A DNA stretch of 13,591 nucleotides from an uncultured Prevotella sp. (GCA_937906495.1 CALCVT010000101.1:1-13591), one strand, 5' to 3'; positions 5,566 through 13,542 are shown, numbered from the stretch's first letter. The notes: generated by a model from the sequence alone, not told the origin. Made by a program: numbers and translations.

Positions 5566-6708
5566 TTACCCTTTCCGTGCTGCCAGCCATTTGCGCACCG
5601 GCTCATCGTAGAGTTTGAGTAAAAGCCAGGCCAGAAGCACATTCCACAGGCAGACGCCCAGGGCTACCTGCCAGGTGTCGGCCAGCGTGACCAGATTGTT
5701 GGCCTTGAGCCAGGCGTAGAACAGGTACATAAAGGGGTAGTGGATGATGTAGAGGGGGAAGGAAATGTCGCCCAGAAACTTGCAGATGCGGGTGGAGAGG
5801 GCGTCGGTAGTATTGCCCGAGGCCCCTAACCACAATATCAGCGGGAAGGCCAGTACCAGGCAACCCATCTCGAATAAACCATTTAGGCATAGTGTGTTGT
5901 TGCCCGCAATATAAGGTATGGTAAAGAGCAGTACGAGCAGCAGGGTGCCGAACCAGAAGGCACCGCGTACCTTGACGGGGCGGAACACGCGCGAAAGGAG
6001 CATACCTAAGGTAAAGGGAAAGAGCATGCGCAGCGAACCGCCTAAAAAGTTCACACGGTCGAGTGTCCAGCCCACCCCTAAACTGCCGTAGCCCGATACA
6101 TTGGTCAGCGTAAACCACGCGAGTGCAGCTGCCAGGATTGCACATAGCAGGGCCAGCCAGCGGGTTGCCAGGCGGCGCAGTACCAAGGCGTAGAGCAGGT
6201 TGCCGATGTATTCAAAAAAGAGCGACCAGCTCGGGCCGTTGAGCGGAAACATCTCGCCGTTGCCGCGCACCTCGTAGCTGCCTCCGGGCACGGCAGGGAT
6301 GAGAAATATGCCCATGAGCAAGGCCCACAGCACCGCGCTGAAGGCCACGGAGGTGCCGTCCCACTGCACACTGCCCTGCAACATAAAGGTGAGGGTACCG
6401 AGTACAGTTCCCATCACCACCATGGGGTGCAGACGGATGAGGCGGCGCCGGGCAAAGCCTTGCAGACTCAGGGTTTTGCCCCAGCGGTCGTCGTAGGCAT
6501 AGGCAATGACAAAGCCCGAGAGCATAAAAAAGAAATCGACGGCCAGGTAGCCGTGGTTGATGGTTTCAATCAGGCCGCCGCCCACAAAGGCGTAGCCCTC
6601 GAACACATGGTAGCACACCACCAGCAGGGCAGCCACACCGCGCAACCCATCGAGCAGGGCATAGTGGGGTTTAGTGTCTGAATAAGAAGCAGATGAAAGC
6701 ATTTGCAT
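5566..6708 (-). CDS. Acyltransferase 3 family membrane protein (OafA/NodX type)
   Basis: A polytopic inner-membrane protein of about 380 residues with roughly ten hydrophobic segments. The N terminus has YALLDGLRGVAALLVVCYH, carrying the conserved arginine and histidine of the family. It is followed by GYLAVDFFFMLSGFVIAY and FARRRLIRLHP, the usual second and third motifs. The family O-acylates sugars in polysaccharides, glycolipids or peptidoglycan, using cytoplasmic acyl-CoA across the membrane; the substrate here is unknown. An upstream TTG (6744) would add twelve residues with no family match, so I start at ATG 6708; ATG 6702 is equally possible. It is a single-gene transcript, with the Crp-operon terminator just upstream. 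Confidence 0.88.
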   Translation of the reverse strand: MQMLSSASYSDTKPHYALLDGLRGVAALLVVCYHVFEGYAFVGGGLIETINHGYLAVDFFFMLSGFVIAYAYDDRWGKTLSLQGFARRRLIRLHPMVVMGTVLGTLTFMLQGSVQWDGTSVAFSAVLWALLMGIFLIPAVPGGSYEVRGNGEMFPLNGPSWSLFFEYIGNLLYALVLRRLATRWLALLCAILAAALAWFTLTNVSGYGSLGVGWTLDRVNFLGGSLRMLFPFTLGMLLSRVFRPVKVRGAFWFGTLLLVLLFTIPYIAGNNTLCLNGLFEMGCLVLAFPLILWLGASGNTTDALSTRICKFLGDISFPLYIIHYPFMYLFYAWLKANNLVTLADTWQVALGVCLWNVLLAWLLLKLYDEPVRKWLAARKG

Positions 6709-6784
6709 GTAATGAATAAAAAAAAATACGAATAATGAAGTCAACGGCGGCCGGTGATGTCGAGTTCCGGCTGCATACGGTGTG

Positions 6785-6792
6785 CAAAATTA
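6785..6792 (-). promoter_or_regulatory. Putative -7 box for the acyltransferase gene
   Basis: TAATTTTG on the minus strand matches TAnnTTTG exactly. It lies between the upstream operon's terminator and the acyltransferase start, giving a leader of about 70 nt. No TTTG is seen at 19-21 bp upstream. Confidence 0.4.
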
Positions 6793-6820
6793 CGCTTTTG
6801 CCGGAACTTCGTTTTTGCCT

Positions 6821-6881
6821 AAAAGCAAAAAAGCCACACCGACATTCCCCTTTTGGATCGGATGAGGGATGTAGGTGTGGC
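6821..6881 (-). terminator. Intrinsic terminator of the TPR-GHL10-Crp operon
   Basis: GCCACACC (6833-6840) pairs with GGTGTGGC (6874-6881). The stem extends inward through CATTCC/GGATG pairs (to 6848/6866) with one mismatch and one wobble. In the minus-strand direction the stem is followed directly by TTTTTTGCTTTT, a proper U-tract. It lies about 50 bp past the Crp/Fnr gene stop. Confidence 0.8.
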
Positions 6882-6933
6882 ACATTCACGAAAAGAGATA
6901 TGGCAGGCCCTTTGGATTGCATAGTTGGGCGGT

Positions 6934-7500
6934 CTACTCAATTTGAGCACGGATGCGGCTCAGCGTATAGATAGAGATGCCTAAAAAGGCTGCAATATAT
7001 TTGAGTTTAACGCGGTTGGCCAGTCCCGGGTAGCGTTCCAAAAAGCGTTCGTAGCGAGCTTTGGGTGGCAGCTGCAGGCGGTCGACAAAGAGGTGACTCA
7101 ACTCTTTATTCACATTTTGGTGGAGCACGCGCCCCCAGTTGGCAATGTCGATGTATTGGGTGTAGAGTTCGTTGAGGCGTTCAACACTCATTACATACAG
7201 CCGGCAGTCTTCGAGCGTTTCGATGCTCTCAATCGAAGGGTGGTTGTAGTAGAGCGAATCCATTCCAAAAGTAATGTTGCCCTCGCGGCTGAACCAGGTT
7301 GTAGTTTCTTTGCCGTCGTAATGAAAGATGGAGCGTGTAAGCCCCTCTTCAATAAAGTACACTTCGCGTCCGGTAGAGCGTGCATGTACCAGGTAGGTGT
7401 TGCGCGGCACGTAGCGTTCCGTCAAACTGTTGGCAAGGGCTTGCAGCGCCTCGTCGCCCATGGGATACACGCGACGTATGCTGTTCAGAATGTGCTGCAT
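6934..7500 (-). CDS. Crp/Fnr family transcriptional regulator
   Basis: A 188-residue cytoplasmic regulator. Residues 25-110 form a cyclic-nucleotide-binding-like beta-roll (VPRNTYLVHARSTGREVYFIEEG, then FGMDSLYYNHPSIESIETLEDC). A long dimer helix follows (about 112-140), and a short helix-turn-helix ends the protein (KLKYIAAFLGISIYTLSRIR). This compact form, with almost no tail after the recognition helix, is common in Bacteroidota. The characteristic cAMP-contacting motif of E. coli CRP is not evident, and the cysteines of an Fnr cluster are absent, so the ligand is unknown. ATG 7500 is chosen over longer starts that would overlap the upstream gene. The 19-bp gap to the GHL10 gene implies co-transcription. 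Confidence 0.87.
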   Translation of the reverse strand: MQHILNSIRRVYPMGDEALQALANSLTERYVPRNTYLVHARSTGREVYFIEEGLTRSIFHYDGKETTTWFSREGNITFGMDSLYYNHPSIESIETLEDCRLYVMSVERLNELYTQYIDIANWGRVLHQNVNKELSHLFVDRLQLPPKARYERFLERYPGLANRVKLKYIAAFLGISIYTLSRIRAQIE

Positions 7501-7519
7501 GGTATGGCATAAAAAGGGT

Positions 7520-8962
7520 TTAGCGTGTATAGCTTTCGTTGCCGTAGGCATCAACAGCAGTCACTACGTAGCTGCTGTGCTTGAGAGCAGGCAGTGTCAG
7601 CAGTTTTTCGAAGTGCGTTTGGCGCAGGCGTCTTGCCAGCAGGGCATCGCCGTGTATCGAGTCGATGCGGTACACGTTGTAAGTAACGGGTGTGCGGTCT
7701 GTTACAGGTTTCCATTTCAGGCACAGCCGCATCCCGTCAAAGCACTGTTCCACTTCGGGGTGTGCGGGTGGAACAGTATCGTGCCATACCATGGGAGGCA
7801 CCAGGGCAGGCTGCAGGTAAAAGTCGCTGCACAGCCAGTTGTAGAGCCCTTTTTCGTTGTCGAGCAGAAAGCGCGTGCGGAAAAAGGCCTGTCCGCCCAA
7901 CCCTTCATGCCGCGCCACGTTCATTTGGCGCTGTACACTGATGAGTGGCCAGTTTTTTTGTTCCTTGTTCAGAAAGTAGATGCCCAGTCCGGGCACCACG
8001 GGCCTTCCGGCATCATTCTCCTTCCAATCGGCCAGGAAAGGGTAGTAGTGCACGCCGTCAAAGTACATCATCGGGAAGAGCATATCCATCCATCCCATGC
8101 GCAGCCAGCGTTGCGCGTCCTGGTTCACGGCATCGCGGGCGTTCCAACCAAACGAGGAGTAGCGCGCCAGGTCGGCATATTTGCCTACAGGCGAGCAGCT
8201 CAGTTTAATCCACGGACGTACCGATTTCACGGCATCGCGAATGGCCTTGACACAACGGTCAACGTTTTCGGTGCGCCACACCGCCTTGGGTTTGCCGTGA
8301 GCATAGCGCCGGTAAGTGGGGGTATCGTCAAAGGGAATGCCCGCCTCGGGGTAGCGTATGTAGTCAAGGTGAATGCCATCGACGTTGTATCGTTCGGCAA
8401 TTTCGCGGCATAGGTTAGCCAGATAGAGCGCTGTGCCCGGTACACCCGGATCCATCATCCAGGCATCGCCGCTGCGACGGCACAGTTCGGGATGTTTGTT
8501 GGGCAAGACACGTTTGCCCAGTTTGCGTGCCGTTGTAGCCTTGCAGATAGGAAAGGCTACGACCCAGGCATGACACTCCATGCCCCGCCGGTGGCACTCT
8601 TCGATGGCAAAGGCCAGCGGGTCGTACATGGGGTCGCGGCCGGGAGTACCCGTCAGACAGGCATCCCAGGGCTCATAAGCCGAGGCATAGGTGGTTGATG
8701 CCCGCAGGCGGCTTTGAAAGAGCACCATGTTGATACCGGCAGCCTGCAGGCGGTCGAGCATGTTGCATAGTTCGCGTTGCTGGCATTGTATGCCGGCCGG
8801 GGTAGTGGCAGGTTCGCTGGGCCAGTCAAGCCCCATCAAGGTGGTAAGCCATACGGCGCGTACTTCGTAGCGCACTTGTGAACTAACAGGCGAATGGGCG
8901 GGTTGTGCCGGCAGATGGCAAGTGTATAGAAAGAGAATGGAAAGAAGGAGTAGGCGATACAT
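7520..8962 (-). CDS. Secreted GHL10 (glycosyl hydrolase-like 10) protein
   Basis: A 480-residue exported protein of the GHL10/DUF187 family, TIM-barrel proteins related to glycoside hydrolases. Residues 1-20 form a signal peptide (possible lipidation at C15, or cleavage near LPA-Q). The family signatures are RAVWLTT at 35-41, the central DGIHLDYIRYP at 195-205 with its acidic pair, and DMLFPMMYFDG around 293-303. From about 390 to the end the sequence resembles a fibronectin type III-like domain (VTYNVYRID, SSYVVTAVDAYGNES). Members have been linked to cell-envelope glycans, but the substrate is not established from sequence. It follows the TPR gene by 54 bp and precedes the Crp/Fnr gene by 19 bp on the same strand. 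Confidence 0.9.
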   Translation of the reverse strand: MYRLLLLSILFLYTCHLPAQPAHSPVSSQVRYEVRAVWLTTLMGLDWPSEPATTPAGIQCQQRELCNMLDRLQAAGINMVLFQSRLRASTTYASAYEPWDACLTGTPGRDPMYDPLAFAIEECHRRGMECHAWVVAFPICKATTARKLGKRVLPNKHPELCRRSGDAWMMDPGVPGTALYLANLCREIAERYNVDGIHLDYIRYPEAGIPFDDTPTYRRYAHGKPKAVWRTENVDRCVKAIRDAVKSVRPWIKLSCSPVGKYADLARYSSFGWNARDAVNQDAQRWLRMGWMDMLFPMMYFDGVHYYPFLADWKENDAGRPVVPGLGIYFLNKEQKNWPLISVQRQMNVARHEGLGGQAFFRTRFLLDNEKGLYNWLCSDFYLQPALVPPMVWHDTVPPAHPEVEQCFDGMRLCLKWKPVTDRTPVTYNVYRIDSIHGDALLARRLRQTHFEKLLTLPALKHSSYVVTAVDAYGNESYTR

Positions 8963-9016
8963 AGGTTGGAATGAACTGAGGGTGGATAAACCGGCGTGTG
9001 CGCATGGGGCAAGCTT

Positions 9017-9970
9017 TTATTGATGCTTGTATGTCAGGTTTAAAAGCGACTGTACTACGCCTCGTGGCACACCTAAGTCCATGGCCCGTTGCAGGTCGCG
9101 GCGAGCCTGGCCAAAGGCCTCCAGCGAGATGAGTATACGGGCCCGTTCGATGTAAAGATTGGCATCGTCCGGACACAGGGCAATCAGTGCATCGTAGTCG
9201 GCCCGTGCCGGGCCGTGCATGCCCAGTGCGGTGTGAACACCGGCGCGGGCGGTGAGTGCCTCAATGCTTTTGGGATGTGCCGCAACAATCAGGTTCAAAC
9301 GTTCGAGCGCCTCGTTGGGGCGACCGGTTTTTTCGAGAATCAGTGCTTCGAGCACGCGGGCGCTTTCGTTGGCCGGATTGTCTTTAAGCAGTTGGTGCAG
9401 GTCGGTACGGGCTTCGGCATAAAGATGCAGTCGGTAGCGGGCAGCAGCGCGTATAAAGCGTGCGCTTTCGTGCATGTTGGCTGTCAGCAAGGCCTGGCGT
9501 TCGGGAGCAAGCAGGGCGTTGGCATCGGTCACAGCCTCGGCATCTTTTCCTAACTGCAAATTGAGTTCGGCGCGTGCCAATCGCACATCCGTATAGTCCG
9601 GGTAGTGTTTGAGCAGTTCGTTGTATTGCTCCAGTGCTTGTTTCCATTGGCCGCGGGCACGTGCAATTTGTGCCAGGTTGTAGCGCACCACGTGGTTGCC
9701 CGGTGCATGTGGCCGGAGTTTGAGTGCCTCGTTCAGTAAGGATTCAGCCTCGTTGAGCGAGTCGGTATGCAGGGCGTTAAAGGCGCGGCGCAGATTGTCG
9801 ACATAGGTAAGCGAGTCTTCGCGCAGTTTTTCGGCCATTTTCATTTCGTCTTTGTAGTCGTCGATGGTCTTGGCACGCACACCGCCGCCGGGCTTCAGGT
9901 CGATAATGGTTTGAGCCTGCAGGCCACCGGCCGTGATAAGGAGTAGCAGGAGAATCAGAATATGCTTCAT
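9017..9970 (-). CDS. Exported tetratricopeptide-repeat protein
   Basis: A 317-residue protein with a signal peptide (MKHILILLLLLITAGGLQAQ) and then tandem TPR units from about residue 55 to 310. Clear examples are NEAESLLNEALKLRP, KQALEQYNELLKHYP, AEARTDLHQLLKDNP, NEALERLNLIVAAHP, GPARADYDALIALCP and QARRDLQRAMDLGVP. TPRs bind protein partners, so this is probably a periplasmic scaffold. The first gene of a likely operon with the GHL10 protein and the Crp/Fnr regulator. No consensus -7 box is obvious upstream; GTAAC-AA-GTTAC (10020-10031) lies about 50 bp before the start and overlaps the malic enzyme terminator. Confidence 0.87.
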   Translation of the reverse strand: MKHILILLLLLITAGGLQAQTIIDLKPGGGVRAKTIDDYKDEMKMAEKLREDSLTYVDNLRRAFNALHTDSLNEAESLLNEALKLRPHAPGNHVVRYNLAQIARARGQWKQALEQYNELLKHYPDYTDVRLARAELNLQLGKDAEAVTDANALLAPERQALLTANMHESARFIRAAARYRLHLYAEARTDLHQLLKDNPANESARVLEALILEKTGRPNEALERLNLIVAAHPKSIEALTARAGVHTALGMHGPARADYDALIALCPDDANLYIERARILISLEAFGQARRDLQRAMDLGVPRGVVQSLLNLTYKHQ

Positions 9971-10027
9971 GGGAGTGGGGGAGTTGCAAGGAGAAAGCGG
10001 AAAGTAGGAGGCCTTATATGTAACAAG

Positions 10028-10060
10028 TTACCCGGTGCCCGTTAAACAGACACCGGGTAA
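10028..10060 (-). terminator. Hairpin after the malic enzyme gene
   Basis: TTACCCGGTG (10028-10037) pairs perfectly with CACCGGGTAA (10051-10060) around a 13-nt loop, about 47 bp past the malic enzyme stop. The U-tract on the minus strand is short (CTTGTTA). Confidence 0.6.
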
Positions 10061-10107
10061 TCAGTAGGTGTGAATTCGAAAAATGATGGCGCAAAGGCCG
10101 TGGTTGT

Positions 10108-11385
10108 TTATCGGGTCAGCAGTTCGCTCAAGTGCTTGCGGTAAGCATCCCAGTCTTTGATGGGGCGACGTGCCACCCCGCTCTCCATAGCAGCTTTGGC
10201 TACAGCCATTGATACCTCGGTGATGAGGCGGGGATCAACGGGTTTCGGAATAAAGTATTCAGGACCGAACGAAAGGTTGCTCACCTCGTAGGTCTGTTTT
10301 ACCGCTTCGGGTACCTCGCGGCGTGCCAGTTCGGCAATAGCGCGTGCAGCAGCCATCTTCATATCCTCGTTGATAGCCTTGGCAGCAGTATCGAGGGCAC
10401 CTCTGAAGATGTAGGGGAAGCCGATAACGTTGTTGATTTGGTTGGGGTAGTCGGTGCGACCAGTACTCATCAGCACATCGGGACGTGCCTCGAGCGCATC
10501 TTCGTACGATATTTCGGGTACCGGGTTGGCCAGTGCAAAGATAATGGGTTTGTCGGCCATGGAACGTACCATATCTTTAGTCAGCACGTTACCTTTCGAA
10601 AGGCCTACAAACACGTCGGCGCCTTGCAGGGCTTCGGCCAGGGTGTGCACATCGGTGCGGCTGGTGGCAAATTCGCGCTTCTGTTCGTTCAGGTTGTCGC
10701 GGTCGGTGGTAATCACGCCCTTCGAGTCGAGCATAATGACGTTTTCGCGGCGTACGCCGAAGGCGCAGTACAGGCGGGTGCACGAAATGGCAGCCGCACC
10801 GGCACCATTTACTACCATGCGTATGTCCTCAATACGCTTTCCGGCAACCTCCAGCGCATTGATGAGTCCGGCTGCCGAGATGATAGCCGTGCCGTGTTGG
10901 TCGTCGTGCATCACGGGGATGTCGAGTTCTTCCTTCAGACGTTTTTCAATTTCAAAGCATTCGGGTGCCTTAATATCCTCTAAGTTGATACCACCAAAAG
11001 TGGGCGAAATAGCCTTGACTGCGGTAATAAACTTTTCGGGGTCTTTTTCGTCTACTTCAATGTCGAAGGCATCTACACCGCCGTAAATCTTAAACAGCAG
11101 GCTTTTGCCCTCCATTACGGGTTTTCCGCTCAAGGCGCCGATGTCGCCGAGTCCGAGTACGGCCGTTCCGTTTGAGATAACGGCAACCAGGTTGCCTTTG
11201 TTGGTATAGCGGTATGCGTCTTGCGGATTCTTTTGAATTTCAAGGCAGGGTTCGGCCACGCCCGGTGAGTAGGCGAGCGAAAGGTCGGTCTGAGTGCTGT
11301 GCGGTTTGGTGGGCACTACTTCGATTTTGCCGGGCTTGCCCATCTCGTGGTAATGCAACGCGGCTTCTTTGGTAATCTTGACCAT
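10108..11385 (-). CDS. Malic enzyme (oxaloacetate-decarboxylating malate dehydrogenase), single-domain form
   Basis: Converts malate to pyruvate and CO2 with reduction of NAD(P). The 425-residue protein covers the whole catalytic and nucleotide-binding core. Y39 lies in LAYSPGVAEP and K94/K99 in GKSLLFKIYGG. The metal ligands are E136-D137 in GINLEDI and D161-D162 in MHDDQHGTA. The Rossmann GAGAAA is at 194-199 and FALANPVPEI near 283-292. It resembles the N-terminal half of MaeB-type enzymes, many of which are about 760 residues with a C-terminal phosphotransacetylase-like domain. Here the stop follows SELLTR, and no remnant of that domain appears in the 137 bp before the next gene. The cofactor (NADP or NAD) cannot be fixed by eye. 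It is a monocistronic unit with its own promoter and hairpin. Confidence 0.93.
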   Translation of the reverse strand: MVKITKEAALHYHEMGKPGKIEVVPTKPHSTQTDLSLAYSPGVAEPCLEIQKNPQDAYRYTNKGNLVAVISNGTAVLGLGDIGALSGKPVMEGKSLLFKIYGGVDAFDIEVDEKDPEKFITAVKAISPTFGGINLEDIKAPECFEIEKRLKEELDIPVMHDDQHGTAIISAAGLINALEVAGKRIEDIRMVVNGAGAAAISCTRLYCAFGVRRENVIMLDSKGVITTDRDNLNEQKREFATSRTDVHTLAEALQGADVFVGLSKGNVLTKDMVRSMADKPIIFALANPVPEISYEDALEARPDVLMSTGRTDYPNQINNVIGFPYIFRGALDTAAKAINEDMKMAAARAIAELARREVPEAVKQTYEVSNLSFGPEYFIPKPVDPRLITEVSMAVAKAAMESGVARRPIKDWDAYRKHLSELLTR

Positions 11386-11435
11386 AGGGTTTAGATATCA
11401 GTGTTGTTTGGTATAAAGTTTGTATTGTCGAGACG

Positions 11436-11443
11436 CAAATATA
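11436..11443 (-). promoter_or_regulatory. -7 box of the malic enzyme gene
   Basis: TATATTTG on the minus strand matches TAnnTTTG exactly and gives a leader of about 45 nt. No TTTG lies at 19-21 bp upstream. Confidence 0.5.
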
Positions 11444-11770
11444 CGGCTTTATTTACGGAGCCGGCCGATTAGTCAATTAAAAAAAACAAAAACATGGCTT
11501 CGCGCTAGCTACTTACATTTCCATGCAATCTAGATTCAAGATAGGATTGCACTTCTATTTTGAACCTATACGATTTTTATAGGACCGCCGGCCCGAAGCT
11601 GGGCTGAAGCCCTCATGCCGAATTGTGCAATAAAAATGATGCCGAATTTTTAGTAGACACTAACTAAAGCCTTATTATATAAAGGAATATGGGGTAGATA
11701 GGATGGATACCCCCAAAAACGAGGTATCCATAGCTGGACACCTCGTTGCTATTGCTGGATTCCTATTGAA
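11444..11770. other. Palindrome-rich intergenic region
   Basis: No gene is supported. Visible elements are the hairpin TGCAATC/GATTGCA (11524-11530/11545-11551), CCTATA/TATAGG around 7 nt (11565-11570/11578-11583), GGGCT-GA-AGCCC (11601-11612), and a 10-bp direct repeat ATGCCGAATT (11615-11624 and 11639-11648). CGGCCCGAAGC (11589-11599) is the reverse complement of part of the repeat near 5444. At the right end lies the minus-strand terminator. Confidence 0.5.
11715..11745 (-). terminator. Intrinsic terminator of the LuxR-DUF1349 operon
   Basis: On the minus strand CGAGGTGTCCA (plus 11735-11745) pairs with TGGATACCTCG (plus 11720-11730) over 11 bp with one G-U pair and a 4-nt loop, followed at once by TTTTTGGGG. 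The pairing is complete only in the minus-strand transcript, which confirms its direction. Confidence 0.8.
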
Positions 11771-11950
11771 TCATCTGAACTTAATATCAGGACAAAACTT
11801 CTTGAGAGTAGGACCATATTTGGCAATTTCCGCATCTGTCATTAGACGGGCATGATTTGACATGCGTTCATCCTTGTAGTACACTTGTACATGTACTACA
11901 CCTTTTGCGAAAACCTCACCGGTACCTTTATCCGTACCCAGTAAAACTAT
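11771..11950 (-). pseudogene. Out-of-frame coding remnant, or coupled small ORF, after DUF1349
   Basis: About 60 codons read sensibly (VLLGTDKGTGEVFAKGVVHV, then RMSNHARLMTDAEIAKYGPT, ending KKFCPDIKFR). They begin at the DUF1349 stop in another frame. That frame stays open back to an ATG at 12058, but there it antiparallels the real DUF1349 frame and its sequence is implausible. The only internal ATG leaves 30 residues (from about 11863). A proper start is therefore missing. It is either the 3' end of a lost gene, a frameshifted extension of the DUF1349 protein, or a small protein starting at a rare codon. A good terminator lies just past the stop, so the segment is within the operon. I do not recognise the family. 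Confidence 0.4.
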
Positions 11951-11952
11951 GG

Positions 11953-12606
11953 TTATTTTTCGGCATGCGCCTCCAGCCACTCCAACCGTCGCTGGTCCGG
12001 AAGGTGCTTTACCTGGAAACCTTCGAAGGTTGCCTGGAATCCCTCGCCATCGGGACAAGCGGTTGCCAGACCTACTTGCACAGGAGTGTTGTCCTGCATC
12101 CAGCAGTTGCGCATCATGGTATACGTTTGGTCATCGAACGAGTAGAAAATTTCGATGGCGTCTAAGCGGCGCACAGCTTTGATCCAGACAAAGTCGACCG
12201 GTTTATCCAGGGTGATAACACTCCAGTCGCTGGTGCGGTGGGTTACCACTGTGCTCAGGTTGTATTTGCCGTCAACGTATTCGATGCCTGCTTTCAGCCA
12301 GTTTTCCTTGTCGATGCGAATCATCAGACCGGCCTGATCGAAACGTACTTTGTAGTTTCCGGAAATCTTCACCTTGGCCTCGAATTCACCGCCATAAGTG
12401 GCATAATAGAAAGGTGCGTCATCGACGGTGAATCCATAGTGGGAAATACGCCAATAATCGCAATGCCCGGGGACATCCATTGTCAGGGTGTTCCCTTTAA
12501 TTTCATAACAGGAAGGTTCGTTGAACCATGTCATCTTCTCCAATCGTTGTGCTTGCGACGTGAAGGCCAAGGCCATCCACATCCCCCAAATCCATAATTG
12601 TTTCAT
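11953..12606 (-). CDS. Secreted DUF1349 (concanavalin A-like fold) protein
   Basis: A 217-residue protein with a signal peptide (MKQLWIWGMWMALAFTSQAQ) followed by a DUF1349 domain covering almost the whole mature chain. The signs are MTWFNEPSCYEIKGNTLTM, DYWRISHYGF, the family's FEAKVKISG and QAGLMIRID, DWSVITL, and the closing VQVGLATACPDGEGFQATFEGF. The family adopts a concanavalin-like beta-sandwich and may bind carbohydrate. Many homologues are cytoplasmic, so the export signal is a little unusual. It starts 28 bp after the LuxR-type regulator on the same strand, so the two are probably co-transcribed. Confidence 0.88.
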   Translation of the reverse strand: MKQLWIWGMWMALAFTSQAQRLEKMTWFNEPSCYEIKGNTLTMDVPGHCDYWRISHYGFTVDDAPFYYATYGGEFEAKVKISGNYKVRFDQAGLMIRIDKENWLKAGIEYVDGKYNLSTVVTHRTSDWSVITLDKPVDFVWIKAVRRLDAIEIFYSFDDQTYTMMRNCWMQDNTPVQVGLATACPDGEGFQATFEGFQVKHLPDQRRLEWLEAHAEK

Positions 12607-12634
12607 CTTGTTTGAATAAAAAGTATCTGACCGT

Positions 12635-13381
12635 TTACTTCAATAGTTCCAATTGCTTGGCTTTGTGGCATGCTTCGGCCATGTTGGAAGCCTGCATCTT
12701 GCCAATGATGTTCTGCCGATGACGGTCGACCGTATGCTTGCTGATGCCCAACCGCTCACTGATGACCTTGCTCGATAGTCCCTCGCCGACGTATTGCATG
12801 ATGGTGATTTCCCGCTCGCTCAGCAGCGGTTTTTCGTCAATATCCAACAGGCGTTCCTCCCCTGTAAGCGAATTCTTCAGCAGAGCCATCCGGCTGGTCT
12901 TCTCCGTTAGGTTGAACAGGCAGATGGCATAACTCACGCCCCGCTGCCCTTCGCCCTTGAAATAGAATATCCGATGAAGAGTCGGCCGGTAGTTGCCTTC
13001 CTTGTCGCGCATACGCAACGTATTCTCCAAGTGCCATTGGAAGGCCTTGTCGGAATGCGATGTTACAACGAACTGATAATAGGCCAGTTCCTGCAGCATG
13101 CGTCGGCGATGGTCGTCCGGATGGATGCGGTCCAGAATTTTATCTTCCCAGATAGTGGCAATCTTCTCGTATGTACCGGCAGTTTCAACCCCCAGCAGGT
13201 TGCTTGTCTTACCATAATAAATATAACTTTGGTCGGTACGGAGATTGCTCAATACAGCAATGGAATGCTCGCAGATGGCATACGATTGCGCAATGGACCG
13301 CAATTGCCATTCTTGTGCTTCTTCCCAGCAACCATCCATCTGTTGCCGCAACTTTTCATTCAATCCGTTTTGATTATCCAT
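12635..13381 (-). CDS. PAS-like/LuxR-type helix-turn-helix regulator
   Basis: A 248-residue cytoplasmic regulator. The N-terminal two thirds (about 36-165) look like a PAS-type sensor: IAVLSNLRTDQSYIYYGKTS, then a HPDD turn near 87-90, LRMRDKEGNYRPTLHRIFYF, and ISYAICLFNLT-like strands. Residues 187-248 are a LuxR/GerE helix-turn-helix (LSEREITIMQYVGEGLSSKV, then ERLGISKHTVDRHRQNIIGKM), complete and canonical. No receiver domain or transmembrane segment is present, so it likely senses a ligand directly; which one is unknown. It has a well-formed promoter and is followed by the DUF1349 gene 28 bp later, the likely target of its control. Confidence 0.9.
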   Translation of the reverse strand: MDNQNGLNEKLRQQMDGCWEEAQEWQLRSIAQSYAICEHSIAVLSNLRTDQSYIYYGKTSNLLGVETAGTYEKIATIWEDKILDRIHPDDHRRRMLQELAYYQFVVTSHSDKAFQWHLENTLRMRDKEGNYRPTLHRIFYFKGEGQRGVSYAICLFNLTEKTSRMALLKNSLTGEERLLDIDEKPLLSEREITIMQYVGEGLSSKVISERLGISKHTVDRHRQNIIGKMQASNMAEACHKAKQLELLK

Positions 13382-13403
13382 CCTCGTCTATCGGTTTTGC
13401 CTG

Positions 13404-13435
13404 CAAAAATAGATAGGGTTTCGGATAATCCCAAA
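13404..13435 (-). promoter_or_regulatory. Bacteroidota-type promoter of the LuxR-DUF1349 operon
   Basis: On the minus strand, TTTG (plus 13432-13435) and TATTTTTG (plus 13404-13411) fit the -33 and -7 boxes exactly with a 20-bp spacer. The ATG at 13381 is 22 bp past the -7 box. The -7 box and the next three bases (CAG) are the same as at the NrtR-like promoter. Confidence 0.75.
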
Positions 13436-13542
13436 TCAGCATCAGTTTAAGTCGTTCCGGATGGTTATTTATCAGTAGCAGAAACCAGGAAAAGAAAAGC
13501 CGTCCAGGCCATGTTCCCATTGTTCAATGAAACTATAGTTAA

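Noticed and set aside
5603..6371. Two minus-strand frames (180 and 88 codons) inside the acyltransferase gene
   Set aside because: Alternative frame of the membrane protein; rich in Arg, Pro and Cys, as expected of an off-frame reading.
7430..8413. 327-codon plus-strand frame opposite the GHL10 gene
   Set aside because: Antisense shadow of a well-supported gene, running across the boundary of two genes.
8883..9176. 97-codon minus-strand frame bridging the TPR and GHL10 genes
   Set aside because: It overlaps both genes in a different frame with low-quality sequence.
10438..11086. Overlapping 181- and 210-codon plus-strand frames opposite malic enzyme
   Set aside because: Both are mirror frames of the conserved malic enzyme sequence.
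11615..11648. ATGCCGAATT direct repeat considered as a CRISPR unit or attachment site
   Set aside because: Only two 10-bp copies, with no integrase or Cas gene in the window.
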